64,000 bases of DNA from Sequoia sempervirens (taxonomy: Eukaryota; Streptophyta; Pinopsida; Cupressales; Cupressaceae), in contig VDFB02254957.1 of NCBI GenBank assembly GCA_007258455.2, positions 62,001 to 126,000 of the forward strand, given 5' to 3'. The notes beneath the pieces are model-generated. The model made no database searches, had not been told where the DNA came from, and was given only the letters and a program-made list of their open reading frames with translations. Every line of letters starts with the position of its first letter. Within the stretch, counting starts at the first letter, position 1. Positions 34,022 through 45,889 of this stretch are shown here, piece by piece. Both the position numbers and the translations under genes were made by a program.

Positions 34022-36131
34022 TATAATGTCCCCTTCTGATGCTTAGATAGGAGTGACTTAATTAACCTATTCTATTCCCATAGGCTAATGTCAGAAGTAA
34101 GGGAATATTTTAATTAATTATTTAATATTATCCATTTCTTGTATATTTTAAGGATAATATTATTCATTTAATTTAATGGAGTTTATAAAGTGACTTGGTG
34201 ATTATTTATGAAATATTAAAAATGTCACTTTATTATTTTTCCCTGGTTTTGTTGCGCCCAATCAAAAAAATTGCTTCATTAAGGCATTTTGAAAAGAATG
34301 GTTAAAGTCTTGTAAAAATTGTCGTCAAAAGTCAAAATTTCTAAAAATTGTTAGTTTGTAAAATAGACTTGAGTTGAGGTTTTTTGGGTTTGTTGTCAAA
34401 TGGATGCTGGCAAAACTTTCTAAATATAGAATCTTGGTTTTAAGGGCTTTAATTGATTCTGATTGGTTGAGAATTTTTCCCAAACTTGCTGGTCCAGTCA
34501 GAATCGTCAAAAGGTCAAGATTTCTCTGGTGGGTCTATTTTGCTTTTTTAGAGGGAAAAGCATGAGCTTAGAAGTGATCAATGAAGGAAGGTCAGCTGCC
34601 AGGTGTGCTCTGGAAGTGGGTTTATTTAAGTTTCTGTGTTAAATCATTCCTCGTTTACTTCTAACTCTTAAGCTTTGAGTTTACTTGAGTTGTTAGAAGC
34701 GTCTTTTTAGGCCTAGTTGTAGTTGAAGTTCTGAAAAAGAGAAAACCTCAACTGCAACGCAAAGAGTTTTATAACCTTGTGCTCTTAGCTGAGAACAAAA
34801 AAGATTGGCAATAGTTTAGTATTCTTTCTTTTTAAGCATCATTAGCGAAGAGGGAGCTTACACTCCTAATTTGAAGAGTAGTTTATTTGTGCATAGCTGT
34901 CCATTTCTAATCCGCATTCTAGAGGTGCGAATTGAAATTTCAATAGGTTTATTTTAAAATGTCAAAAAGTGAGAATTCAAAAAGTTAATGGGAAATTGCA
35001 TACAAAAGTGAAAAATGAAGCTCATTTGGTTTATGCTTCAATATTATTCTACTTGTGAGTTTTGGAGAAATTTCTCTAAGTTCAAAACCCTAGAATGAAA
35101 ACCCTACAGGTAATTGGATTCGGTGGTGAAACGATTCTACCCTAGCCAGTTGTGGATTGAATGCTCAGATTTTTACAGGAAATTATACAGGCAGAGTCAG
35201 CAAAATTTGTGAAGTCGCTTTCAGAGACAAATTTCAAAGTTATATGTTTTGAGGATTTCAAGGAAATATTAGAGGCAATATTTGTTATTATTTACCAGGT
35301 CAATACCATCATCAACTAAAAGATTTACTACTGAGGGAGATCGTACTTATTTTAAAGGGTTTGGGAGCTGCATAAATAAATCCCAGCCTTTTTATATTAC
35401 CTGCACCCCTCTCCTTGTTTTAGCCGCCACATAAAGTGATAGCTGCACCATAGTGAAAGAGTTGCAGCTTTCATAAAGGGAAGCTGTACACCATTTGGGC
35501 TCTATAAAGGTGTTGCAGAGGGGTCTATGGTAGTCAGCAAAGTCAATGAAGTTAAGCACCCAACATAGAGGTGAGCGGAAGTCTTAAACCCCAACGCTTT
35601 AATTTCTTGGATAGCCATACTAGCTACTAAAGGTGCCATACCACTATCTGTGGTATCATTAATATTGGTGATGCAAACCGAAGTTTAGTCATAGTATTTG
35701 GATAGTATTTATTGAAGGTATCAATAATATTTAAGAAGAGGTTGATGCTTTTCATGACTATAGGAGCTGCGTAGGGTAATTGGTAGCTTTCTCCAAGGTC
35801 AGAATATTTAAAATACTATTTCTTTATATCTGTAGTAAATACTAAAAACTATTCTGAATGCAATTTGTACCATCTGGAAATATATTTCTATATAAAAAGT
35901 GTGCTGAGTTGTAATGAATCATTTTTTAATTTTATGACTCTATATGTTACAATGTATGAAATGCATATTTTGTAATTTGTAAACAAAGAAAATATCTTAA
36001 CAGTAAAAAAAATCTGGAACACACATCAGAATGGCAACAGGATAATTGTTTGACGAAATGCCTATTTCATATATGCATGAATGATCGAAAGTGAAAAAAA
36101 ATTGCATACAAAATTTCTTGGGGATATTTTA
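34022..36131 (+). repeat. 5' LTR of a gypsy element, with a nested insertion
   Basis: It starts TATAATGTCCCC (usual TG mutated to TA) and ends just before the primer-binding site TGGTATCAAAGTTGGAGATC at 36133. Without the nested element at 34250-34945 and one TSD copy it is about 1.4 kb. It contains the 'aagtgactt..ttattta' tracts common to the other LTRs of this type. Confidence 0.65.
34250..34945 (+). mobile_element. 696-bp short member of the TGTTG...CAACA family
   Basis: It is flanked by the exact 5-bp duplication ggttt (34245-34249 and 34946-34950). Its first ~360 bp match the start of the 3,990-bp element at 45325: 'aaggcattttg', 'actggcaaaa.tttcta', 'gattctgattgg', 'gtgggtctattttgctttt', 'ggtcag.tgcccaggtgt'. 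Its last ~340 bp match the end of that element: 'agttgaagttct', 'ttgtgctct', 'cctaatttgaagag', 'catagctgt', 'tccgcattc.agaggtgcga'. The ORF and tandem arrays of the long form are missing. A TATA-like tttatttaag is at 34621. Confidence 0.8.
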
Positions 36132-36132
36132 G

Positions 36133-36152
36133 TGGTATCAAAGTTGGAGATC
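36133..36152 (+). other. Primer-binding site of the gypsy element
   Basis: TGGTATCAAAGTTGGAGATC, one substitution from the Met-tRNA complement in its first ten bases, directly downstream of the LTR. Confidence 0.65.
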
Positions 36153-36255
36153 TTGCTAGCTGGTGGGATTTGCTGTATGTTTTTAATAGCAGAAATTTTG
36201 GGACAGAATTGAGTTTTTCAACAGATTGCATGCATTTTAATGAATCTAGAAGACA

Positions 36256-37834
36256 TGGAATACATCACATACAAGAGAGATAGAGATGTGGTAAATTCAG
36301 ATTTGGAAGAGGAAAATATGGGGGATGGACAGGATAGATCGGAACAAATGAATTCTAGTATATTGGTTGCATTGAGTGATTTAGTAAGGGGACAAAAACA
36401 AATGGTCTAAACATTAACCCAAATGATGCAAAACATGAACCCCAATATGGAAATAACCTTGGTGATAATGAAAATAATGGGAAAAACAATGGAAACAGAC
36501 ATAATGGAAATCAAGGTGAAGGTAGCAACACCAATGTACCTATACCCACAACCAGGAAAGCAAGTAGAACCACCCCTAGACCTTCAACGCCTAAATTTTT
36601 GGAGGACCAGCTAAGAGAACAACTAGCACAGCAAGGAGGTGGAGAAGGTTGGACTGACTACTTGCATGAATACCAATCCCTTGTTGAAGAATTTCATGCT
36701 TCTATGTCATTGGAAATTTTTTGTGGCATCAAGTATAGAAATAGACCTAGAGTACAGAGAGGCCAAGGAAACAACAGGGATTTACAGAGTAAGGTGGGTA
36801 AGCTAGCTATTCCTAGCTAGGATGTGTCAAACAAGTGCACAACACGTGCTTGGGTCAAAAGTTGGACACATACTTCCAGCTAAATCCTATGACAGAAAGG
36901 GAAGCAATCAAATATGTGATCCTACATTTGGATGGTGAGGCTCATGAGTGGTGGTACCATGGGCTAGTAACCTTGGGACATGATAGTATAACCTCTTGTG
37001 CAAATTTCACTTAGAGGTTAATGGACTTTATTGACAGGAGAGATCTTGAATTGCATTTCAGGGAATTGGCACAATTGAAATAGGTGGGTTCTGTTGAGGC
37101 ATACATTTCAGAATTTCAGAACCTCTTGTGATGGTGACAGATGTATTCAAACATAGATTGATAGGGTTGTTCATGGAGGGTTTGGCAGAACCTCTTCGAG
37201 GATGATCAAGGCACAGGATGCCATAAAGAGAGCTAGGAACATGGAGAGTGCAGCCCCAAAGACCAAATTCCAGCTTAAACCCTTTCTACCTAAGAAAGGT
37301 TTTAAGAAACCTTTTCAAAAGGATGAGACTAGAAGGCCTCACATGGATGATGAGTTTCGTAATGAACTTCGAAGGAAGAAACTGTGTTTCAGTTGCAAGG
37401 AGCCTTGGGAGCCTAGACATAGATGTTTGGGGAAAGGAAAGGTGTATTACATAGAGGTTGTCTTTGATGATGAAGAGGAAGGCAAGGGAGAAGAGGTTCA
37501 GGGCAGTGGGCATAGTGATTCAGATAGTGAGTGTGGAGATGAGAGAGGACCCCCACCTAAGGGAAGAGTGAAGGGTGGAACTATTGCTACTCTCTTAGGT
37601 ACCCCTAGGTTCAACTCTTTCAGGGTTCGTGGAGTTTTGCAGGGGCAGCATGTGACAGTTTTAGTGGGCAATGCGGCAACCCACAACTTCATTGACTCGG
37701 CCTTCATGGTAAAGAGGGGTATTTCGACACAGGATTTTGAGGGATTTAGTGTTATGGTGGCAGATGGGTTTAATATGATGCACCCAACTTCCATAGTTGA
37801 GCATCACATTGGGGAATTACATTGTCACGAATGA
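36256..37834 (+). pseudogene. Gypsy gag and protease (decayed)
   Basis: Gag starts near 36256 (MEYITYKRDRD) and is broken by several stops. The retrotransposon-gag core is readable at 36870-37130 (LDTYFQLNPMTEREAIKYV, GEAHEWWYHGL, LELHFRELAQL). The open frame 37202-37834 holds a zinc-knuckle-like segment (CFSCKEPWEPRHRC, near 37390), an acidic linker and the retropepsin fold, where the catalytic Asp-Thr/Ser-Gly is replaced by VGNAATHNFID. The protease is therefore inactive even where the frame is open. Confidence 0.8.
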
Positions 37835-38012
37835 TTTTTATTTGGTGGACTTAGGAGATACTAATGCTATCTTGGGAATATAATGGCTCCATTCCTTAGG
37901 GAAGTACTCACAAAATTTTCAGACCATGGAATTGAAATTCAAAGTAGATGGTTGGAAGGTTGTATTGAGGGGTATGTCCAATGATGCACCTAGGATCATA
38001 TCAGCAAAATGA

Positions 38013-39465
38013 ATGGAGAGCATCTTTAGGCTTGGAGATGTAGCATGGGCAGCTCAATGTCTAATTGCATCCAAGACCCCTACTACGAATAGTACATCGC
38101 ATCATATAGACATTCAACCCATTCTGGATAAGCACAGTTTGGTCTTTGGTGAGATTCCTCCAAGTAAACCTCCAAATAGAGGATTTGAGCATGTTATTGA
38201 GTTGGAGGAGGGATCCAAACCAGTCATCACCACTCCTTATAGGCATCCAAAGAAGTTCAAGGAAGAAATTGAAAAAGCCATCAAGGAACTTTGGATATGG
38301 GGTACATTAGACCTAGTTCAAGTCCCTTTGCTTCTTTTGTTGTTTTGGTGAAGAAGGACGAGACCATGAGGATCTGCATTGACTACCATGCTCTCAATAA
38401 GAAGACTATTAAGAACATATACCCTATTCCTCGAATTGATGAGTTGTTGGTTGAGTTGCACGAGGTGGTATACTTCTCGAAGATTGATCTATGCTTAGGG
38501 TATCATCAAATCAAGGTGAGAGAGTAGGACATCCACAAGACTACATTTAGGTTCCATTATGGGCACTACAATTTCTAGTTATGGCCTTTGGGCTAACCAA
38601 TGCACTAGCCACCTTCCAGTCCTGTATGAACCACATATTCAATAAACAGTTGAGGAAGTCCTTATTGGTATTCTTCAATGATATACTCGTCTATAGCCGG
38701 ACTTGGGAGGAGCACTTAAAACACCTTGATGAGGTGTTGAGTATCATGGAGGCTCAATCATTGTATGCAAAGGCATCTAAATGTGAGTTCGGAATGACTG
38801 AGATTCTCTACTTGGGCCATGTGATCAGTGCTAAGGGGGTTCAGGTTCACAAGGAAAAGATTTAGGCAATTATTGGCTGGCCATCATTGAGGACACTGAC
38901 AAAGTTGCAAAGGTTTTTTGGATTATGTAACTACTACAGGAGGTTTGTAAAAGGGTTTTCAGAGTTAGGTGCACCCCTCACAAATCTTACTAAGAAAGGG
39001 GCTTTTAGGTGGTCGTATGAGGCTCAACAGGCATTTGACAGGCTTAAGGAGGTGATGAGCTCTTGTCCCATATTGGCATTACCAGATTTTACTCAACCCT
39101 TCATTCTTGATTGTGATGCATCAGGGGAGGGCATTGGAGCAGTTTTAATGCAGAATAGGCACCCCATTGCATATGAGAGCTAGAAACTTAGGGATAATGA
39201 GAGGCTCTACTCCATCAACGACAAGGAGATGCTCACCATAATACATGTCTTAACGAAGTTCCGACAATATCTAGTAGGAGGGTAGTTTGTGGTAAGGACC
39301 AACCATAATAGCTTGAGGTATTTTCTGGAGTAGAAAGACTTAAATGAATGGCAACAAAAATGGGTCAGCAAGGTATAGGCCTATGATTTTGACATAGAAT
39401 ATGTCAAGGGGAAGAAGAAAGTAGTTGCTGATGCACTCTCTAGGAAACCCGCTATTTTCTCTCTA
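38013..39465 (+). pseudogene. Gypsy reverse transcriptase and RNase H (decayed)
   Basis: RT motifs are in order: [48 protein letters not shown], and the catalytic box as VFFNDILVYS (normal FDDI, so one Asp is Asn). GHVISAKGVQV and LRTLTKLQRFFGLCNYYRRF, then RNase H (PFILDCDASGEGIGAVL, ERLYSINDKEMLTI) and DIEYVKGKKKVVADALSR follow. Stops at 38526, 38863, 39181 and others plus one frameshift near 38290-38350 break it. Confidence 0.85.
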
Positions 39466-39774
39466 GTGGAAATCTCAACAAATTGGAAAAGCTCACCTTT
39501 TGGTGGAGTATTCCAAAAACACTATGCATGTAAGATCTTGGATGGGAAGATACAGGATGACAGATATAGAGTGGTAGATGATATCATCTACTACAAGGGC
39601 ATAATTTATTTTGTTCTTAAGTACAAACTTAAGGAAAAAATCTTGAGAGCCATCCACAATACACCCCTAGTAGGACATCCTAGATACTTTAAAACATACA
39701 GGCAGGTTAAGGAGAGGTTCTCTTGGAAGGACCTCAAGGAGGATGTCTTGAGACATGTGAGAGAGTGTATGACT
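39466..39774 (+). pseudogene. Gypsy integrase, part upstream of the hAT insertion
   Basis: The integrase N-terminal region (VVDDIIYYKGIIYFVLKYKL, AIHNTPLVGHPRYFKTYRQV, DVLRHVRECMT) is cut within the HHCC finger at the hAT target site gtatgact (39767-39774). The finger resumes at 43299 with TCQQNKSE. Confidence 0.85.
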
Positions 39775-42700
39775 CATAGTTTGCAGACTCGGACTCGCCG
39801 CGGACTCGGCAGCCCAAAATATGACTCGGACTCGGGGACTCGGCACGGACTCGGGAAAAGACTCGGCAAGGACTCGGCAAAAAAAAAAACCGTAGTTTTA
39901 CAAAAAAACAAGAACAAATTAATGCATTTAGAGAACATAAGATCCTAATTTGATTATCAAACACTCATAATTCAAAGATTACACATGTCATATGATCATC
40001 AAACACTCAATAATTGAAATTTAATCATTCATAATTTCATAGTCATCAAATACTCATAGTTTCAATGTATAACAACATCATAAGTTTATAAATGTTTACA
40101 TATAATCATGTCAAAAAGAAGAAAACATTAATAACCACATGTAGTCTACATCTTCCTCTTTCCCCTCCCAATGGTAGCCAATTTTGAAGGCCTAGAACTA
40201 GAAGGTGCCCGTGCTATAGTATCCAAATGAGGACTAGGAGATCGAGAAGGGGAAACATGATATTCAAATGTGTCTTCGTCGTCCTCCATGGCATCCAATC
40301 TTGCTGCTTCTTCTTCTTCTGCTGCTGCTCTCTCTAATTTAGCAAGATCCTCATCAGTAAGTAAGACATCAGCCTCATCATTTTGTTCATTAATAGTCCA
40401 TTCACCATATGGATCAATGTCATCCAAGTCGATGGACTCGTGTGAAACACCCTCCACCTTTCTAGTTCGAAGGCGAAGGTTGTACCGAACAAAAACTAAA
40501 TCATTTAAGCACTGCTGAGTCAACCTATTTCTCTTCTTTGTGTGAATGTTCTCAAATAGACTCCAATTGCGTTCACACCCAGAAGCACTGCATGGCTGCG
40601 ACAAGACACGTATGGCTAGCTTTTGAAGATTTGGTGTGCTAGCACCATAGTTTTCCCACCATAGATCTACAAAAACATGTTTAAAAAATATAAGTATTAA
40701 GAAATAAGAATAAAGTAAAAAATCTATATGTAAGAATCAAGTTTCTAATTTCATTTTTTACCTGGTTGCTGTTTTCCTCTTCTTTCAATTGCTTGTTGGG
40801 AGGAAAAGAGTCTCCCCTCTGCACCCTTGTAAACCTTGAATAGATAAAAGAAAAAGTAAATCAAATATAGAAAATTCATAGAAGATAGTCAAGGCTCAAC
40901 ATTGCAATTTCATAAATAAGATATAACAAATCTCACCTCCAACTCATCAAGCACCTTATCTCTCAGCTCATGATCAGGCACCATCCTATCAATGCATGTG
41001 ACAAGACCATCCATGACCTCCTCATCCGCCTTAAATGTTTCCGAGAAGTAGAACTTTGGATTCAAGAAGTAGGCAAAGGCATGAATCGGCTGGTGGAGTT
41101 GGTGTGTCCATCTTTGATCAATGATGTGCCATATGATTTCATATTTCCTTTTGTTGCCACCATAGTAACGTGATATGGCCTCTTTGGCCCTATCCATGGC
41201 CTCATAGATGAAACCCATTGGCATGCCATCTCCATCCACCATACGAAGAACCCTCACCAAAGGTTCTGTCACCTAAAAAAATGAAAACAAATGTTAAATT
41301 ATAACAAAATTAACCCCTCAAAAAATAAAAACAGCAAATAGATTATCATGTATAATTTTTTTTTGTGTGATTGCTACTTACCCCCATCAACTCCTCTCCA
41401 TTTTTGATGAATGTCTCATCAAAAACTATGGCAACAATCCTCTCCCCTTCAGGTTTCTTGTAAAATGAGGACTCCTTCCAAGCATCGGACACGAACATTT
41501 GCTTGAGATGACCAATGGCACCAAGAATGCTTTGCAATGTGAGGAAGTGGCTAGCGAATCGTGTCACTCCAGGTCGCACAAGGTCCTTGCCATTTGTGAA
41601 TTTCCTCATCAAAGAAAGCACCCAAGTATGGTTGTAGATAAATTTTGTAACATTTTTTGCATCTTCAACCACTCTTTTGACCCATGAAATCTTCCCAATG
41701 TCCTCTAGCAATAGGTCCAAGCAATGTGCAGCACATGGAGACCATACAATTGTGGGATACCTCTCCATAAGTAGTCTACCTGCAGCTACATAAGCAGCTG
41801 CGTTGTCCGTGATGATTTGGACAACATTATCAACTCCAACCTCTTGGACCACCTCATCTAATAGATTGCATAAAGTCTCAGCATTTTTGATTTCATGGGA
41901 GGCATCCATTGATTTTAGGAACACCAATCCACCATTAGAGGACACTAAAAAGTTAAGAAGAGTTCTATTTCGTCCATCTGTCCACCCATCAGATAAAATG
42001 CTGCAACCTTTTCTTCTCCAAAATTTCTTTTGCTCATCAACCACAAGCCGTGTATTCTTTACGGCTTCCTCTAGCAATGGCCCACTCAAATCTCTAGATG
42101 ATGGGGTCTTAAACCCCTTTCCTGCAACTGTAAGGGCGTTCACCAAACCTTCCCAATATGGGCTGTTTGCAACATTGAAAGGTAGATTATTGTAGTACCA
42201 AAAGTTTGCAGCAGCCATCCTAGCTTCATGATGCTTTTCCTTATTCCAACCGGTACCTTCAAGTGAAGGTTGTGCTCCTGGAACATTACGTGGAATAAAA
42301 TAATTTGGTCCTGATGAAGGACCCTGGTCAGCACTAGCAGTAGAAAAGGAACCATCAGGACTCTCACCAAAAGATGAATGTGGAGCACGAAAGCTTGGAC
42401 TTGCAACACCACGGGATTGGGATCCACTCATCGCAGTTGCTAGGGCATCCTTTGTTTTTTGTCTTTCATCTTTTTTTATCTCATAGTCAGCAAGAAGGGC
42501 CTTCATCTCTCTAATAATCTCAGGAGTAGCTTTCTTGCATCCCTCCACATTTTGCCCAGGTATTCTAGCAAGGTGGTATTTTAATCTGTTTACTCCTCCT
42601 GTCATCCATTTATCACATTCAGTACATGTCACTTCACCTTTTTTATCTCCTGGAATTCCATACTTCCATGCAGGGTCTCTTTTATTTCCCCTTGGATTTG

Positions 42701-43290
42701 AAGATGACATTGCTGGAAGTTCAACATGGAAAACAAAAAAAAAATCAGTTAGGGTTTGCTAAAAAATCAGCAAATAAATATGATTCAAAGTTTCAAACAA
42801 TTGCAAAATAAAAGAATGCAAAACCAAGCTAGAAATTGTAGGAATTAGGCTATTAAAGAAAATAGAAAAAAAATTGGCAGCATTTCCCCTTATTTCTCTT
42901 GAATTTTTTGATTTTGAATGAAAGAAAATTAAAAAAAAGAAGTGTTAGATCACTTACCTGACTCTATTTTGATCCTTTTAGCTCTTTCTCTTGGCTTCAA
43001 TCAGCTCCAAATCAATTTGCAGACCTATATTGGCAACCTAGATTGTGAAAATGAAACAAAAAATAAAAAAAAATGAGGCGTTTTTATGTTTTATGCTGTC
43101 CCAGCCGCGCAGGAGAGTCCTGGCTCGGGACTCGGGAGTCCGAGCTCAGGACTGGGACGAGTCCTAAGCTCGGACTCGGGAGTCCCGAGCCAGGACTCTC
43201 CTGGACTCGACTCCCGAGTCCGTGGCGAGTCGACTCGGGAGGGCTGGGGACTCGAGAGTCCGCAGAGTCCTCAAGAGTCTGCAAACTATG
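39775..43290 (-). mobile_element. Autonomous-looking hAT DNA transposon (3,516 bp)
   Basis: The perfect 8-bp target-site duplication gtatgact flanks it (39767-39774 and 43291-43298). Terminal inverted repeats are catagtttgcagactcgg at the left, mirrored by gagtctgcaaactatg at the right with one base mismatch region further in. Both subterminal zones (39785-39890 and 43100-43275) are packed with actcgg or gactcggga words, likely transposase-binding sites. A four-exon transposase gene fills the minus strand. It has landed in the integrase of an already old gypsy element. All hallmarks of the hAT superfamily (8-bp TSD, BED finger, DUF659, C-terminal dimerisation) are present. Confidence 0.95.
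40146..42710 (-). CDS. hAT transposase, 752 aa in four exons
   Basis: Exons on the minus strand are 42710-41382, 41272-40937, 40834-40762 and 40666-40146. All have GT/AG borders (GTAAGT, GTGAGA, GTAAAA donors) and the total is exactly 753 codons including TAG. A BED-type zinc finger uses C29, C32, H46 and C58. A DUF659/RNase H-like core includes SDGWTDGRNR (239-248), ITDNAAAYV (300-308) and the hAT-typical CAAHCLDLLLEDI (326-338). The last exon opens with the dimerisation motif DLWWENYG..TPNLQKLAI and CSASGCERNWSLF, followed by an acidic Glu/Ala-rich tail and a basic C-terminus. The enzyme cuts and rejoins element ends. No stop or frameshift was found, so it may be active. Confidence 0.9.
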
Positions 43291-43298
43291 GTATGACT

Positions 43299-44132
43299 TG
43301 TCAGCAGAACAAGTCAGAGTAAAATTTTCTAGCTGGGTTACTTCAACCATTACCCATTCCAGAGTAGAAATGGCAAAGTGTATTTATGGATTTCATCATT
43401 GGTCTATTGAAGGTACAAGGCAGAAACTTCATTTTTGTAGTTGTGGATTGGTTGACCAAGTTTGCTCATTTCTTCACCATCTCTGCAAAGTTTAGGGCAC
43501 CTCAGATAGCAGAGTTGTTTTTCAGATAGGTGTTTAGGCTCCATGGGTTGCCGAAGAACACAGTTAGCGACAAGGATAGCAGGTTCCTCAGTGCTTTTTG
43601 GTAGGAGCTATTCAAATTAGATGGCATAGAGTTGACTCCTAGCACAAGTTACCACCCTTAGACAGATGGCCAAACGAAGATTGTGAAAAAATGGGTTGAG
43701 GGATATATGCATAAATCTGTGGTAAGGCAGTAGAGAGCATGGATCAAGTGGTTGCACTTGGGTGAACATTGCTACAACACAACCTATCATATGTCAATTT
43801 GGATGAATCCTTTTCGAGCATTATATGGTTATGATGCTCTATCATTCTTGGACTTGGCCTTCAAGGATAGCAGGGCTCCAAAAGATAAGGATTGGATCAA
43901 AGAAAGTTAGGAAATCCTTAGATCTCTTTTACAGAGTGCTTATAATCAGCAAAAAATACATGTAGATAGGCACAAGATTGAGAGAAGTTTTGAGTGGAGG
44001 ACTTGGTTTTCTTGTGCCTACAACCCTACAGGAAATCCTTGAAGAAAAGTGGTGTAGAGAAGCTAAAACCTCGCTTGTATGGTCCTTATAGGGTGACTCG
44101 CAGAGTGGGGGAAGTGGTGTATGAGCTTGAGG
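43299..44132 (+). pseudogene. Gypsy integrase, part downstream of the hAT insertion
   Basis: It continues the finger (TCQQNKSE) and the catalytic core: FMDFIIGL, VVVDWLTKFAHF, SDKDSRFLSAFW, DGQTKIV, then WLHLGEHCYNTTYH, PFRALYGYD and the C-terminal KLKPRLYGPYRV-type block with YELE. Several stops and shifts are present. The sequence then leaves gypsy homology near 44132, so the 3' end and 3' LTR are missing. Confidence 0.8.
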
Positions 44133-45319
44133 TATTTGCAACATGTGTCACATGACTACAACTCTTCACATGCACACATAATTTAAATAATTTTATTATT
44201 TAAATTATGAGATTCCCACTCACATCCTATTTTTATCCCCATTCATTTTGCGTCATAGGCATCTTTTCCTCCAAAATAAATAAAAGAATCCCACTTATTT
44301 CCTCACATCCTAATTTTAGCCTCATGTCATAATCCACTTAATGTGCGTCATAGGCACTAAAATCAACTTTCAATCCTAGCCATACACATCACACATTTGA
44401 CTTCTAATCTTGGCCATTGAATCATATCAGCTCTTGCCTATAAGTCTAGCCTTTCATAGGCCATTTGAGATGAATCTTCTTCTAGTTTCCACACTCTACC
44501 AAAATTCTTTCAATCTTCTCATCTATCTATCTATCTTCTTCTATCATCTTTCATCTCAACGTTATGTTGCGAAATTGAGCAATCAACAATCAATCCTTCA
44601 AAATCTTGCATTCTTATGCGAGGTGGAGAAGAGCAATGGAGATAAATCAAATCTAGCTTGGAGATTGGTTTGCTTTGCTTTCTTATTTTGATTTTCATGT
44701 TAGTTTGTGCTCTATTGTGCTTGTTAGGGTTTCATTATAATTTGTTTATGCATTTTCCCTAAGATGATTTTCCCTAACTATAGACTCCCTTTTGAACCTT
44801 GATCCTTGACTTATTGCGTGAGTCATCGAGTACCCTCAACACTCAAACTTCAACATTTCCACCTCTTTTCACTGTTCACTTGACCTACATCTCTGTATGA
44901 CCAAACCACCATTAATGCTTAGTTGGATGATGCATCTTCCAAAACATTTTGTGAGCATAAAAGGATCATTTAATAATGGAGATGTGAATCCGCATGGACC
45001 TTCAACAACGCTAACAAGGGAGACGACCGCCAACAATGGAAACAACATAAACAATCAAGAATGCCATTAATGTTGACATTAGGGTTTCAAACCCTACAAG
45101 ACCCCTCACCATTATTACAAAAGATGATTATAGGTTGTTGGAAATGTTCCCCCATGCCTCCTGGGTACATCCAAGCACACATGGCATAGTTTCAAGTGCG
45201 GCTTAAGGGAAAATGATGCCCATTAGGTATGGGCACTCTTTGTGTTGTATTTGTCACGAGATATTGCCATTTAATGCAGGTTACGATATTCTTTTTATGG
45301 GTATCAAGGATTTTGAGTT
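44133..45319. other. Repeat-derived non-coding DNA
   Basis: No gene is seen. A two-copy degenerate repeat ('cacatcct.tttt..cc.cat' followed by 'gcgtcataggca') lies at 44220-44265 and 44303-44352. A short tcta/atct microsatellite lies near 44517-44545. It may be the body of another LTR, but the ends were not located. Confidence 0.35.
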
Positions 45320-45889
45320 ATAATTGTTGTACCCCAAATTAAAATTTTTGCTACACTTAGGCATTTTGAAGAAATAAGTAAAAGTCTTGTTAAATCTATC
45401 AAAAAGGTCAAAATTTGGGTGTGCATGTCTTGCATGAGGCGTAAAAACATGAAGTTTCCAAAATCTGACGATCTGGGTCTGCTCAAAGCGACCTCATCTA
45501 CAAAACCTAGATCTCAATTTTTCATCCCTACTTTTTAGGAAAATTGCTATTTTTAGAAAATTTCCAAAAATAGTAACTTTTTTTGGGTTTCTTTCGAAAC
45601 AGATACTGGCAAAATTTTCTAAAAATAGAAAGTTTTTCTGCCAGGGTTCAAACTGATTTTGATTGGCTTAAAATACTTCCTCATCAGGCTGGTGTAGTCA
45701 AAATCACGAAACAATCAGTTTTACCCTAGTGGGTCTATTTTGCTTTTTCAATTTCAGAAAGCATTTCGGGAACTTCAAAGTCATCAATGGAGGTCAGTCG
45801 GCTCCCAGGTGTCAGATTCAACACTCAAGCAATGAATATAAGATGGGTTGAAGAACATGCACGAAGGATGAAGGTGAAATTTGCAGAAA

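Noticed and set aside
33608..34039. 143-codon ORF as a host gene
   Set aside because: Its N-terminal part is the gypsy polyprotein C-terminus and the rest reads through an LTR start.
40270..40518. Plus-strand Ser/Ala-rich ORF
   Set aside because: It is the mirror of the Glu/Ala-rich tail of the hAT transposase on the minus strand.
41803..42195. Plus-strand 130-codon ORF
   Set aside because: Antisense shadow of hAT exon 1, which has full domain support.
43073..43495. 140-codon GC-rich plus-strand ORF
   Set aside because: It crosses the hAT terminus into gypsy integrase and is made of subterminal repeats.
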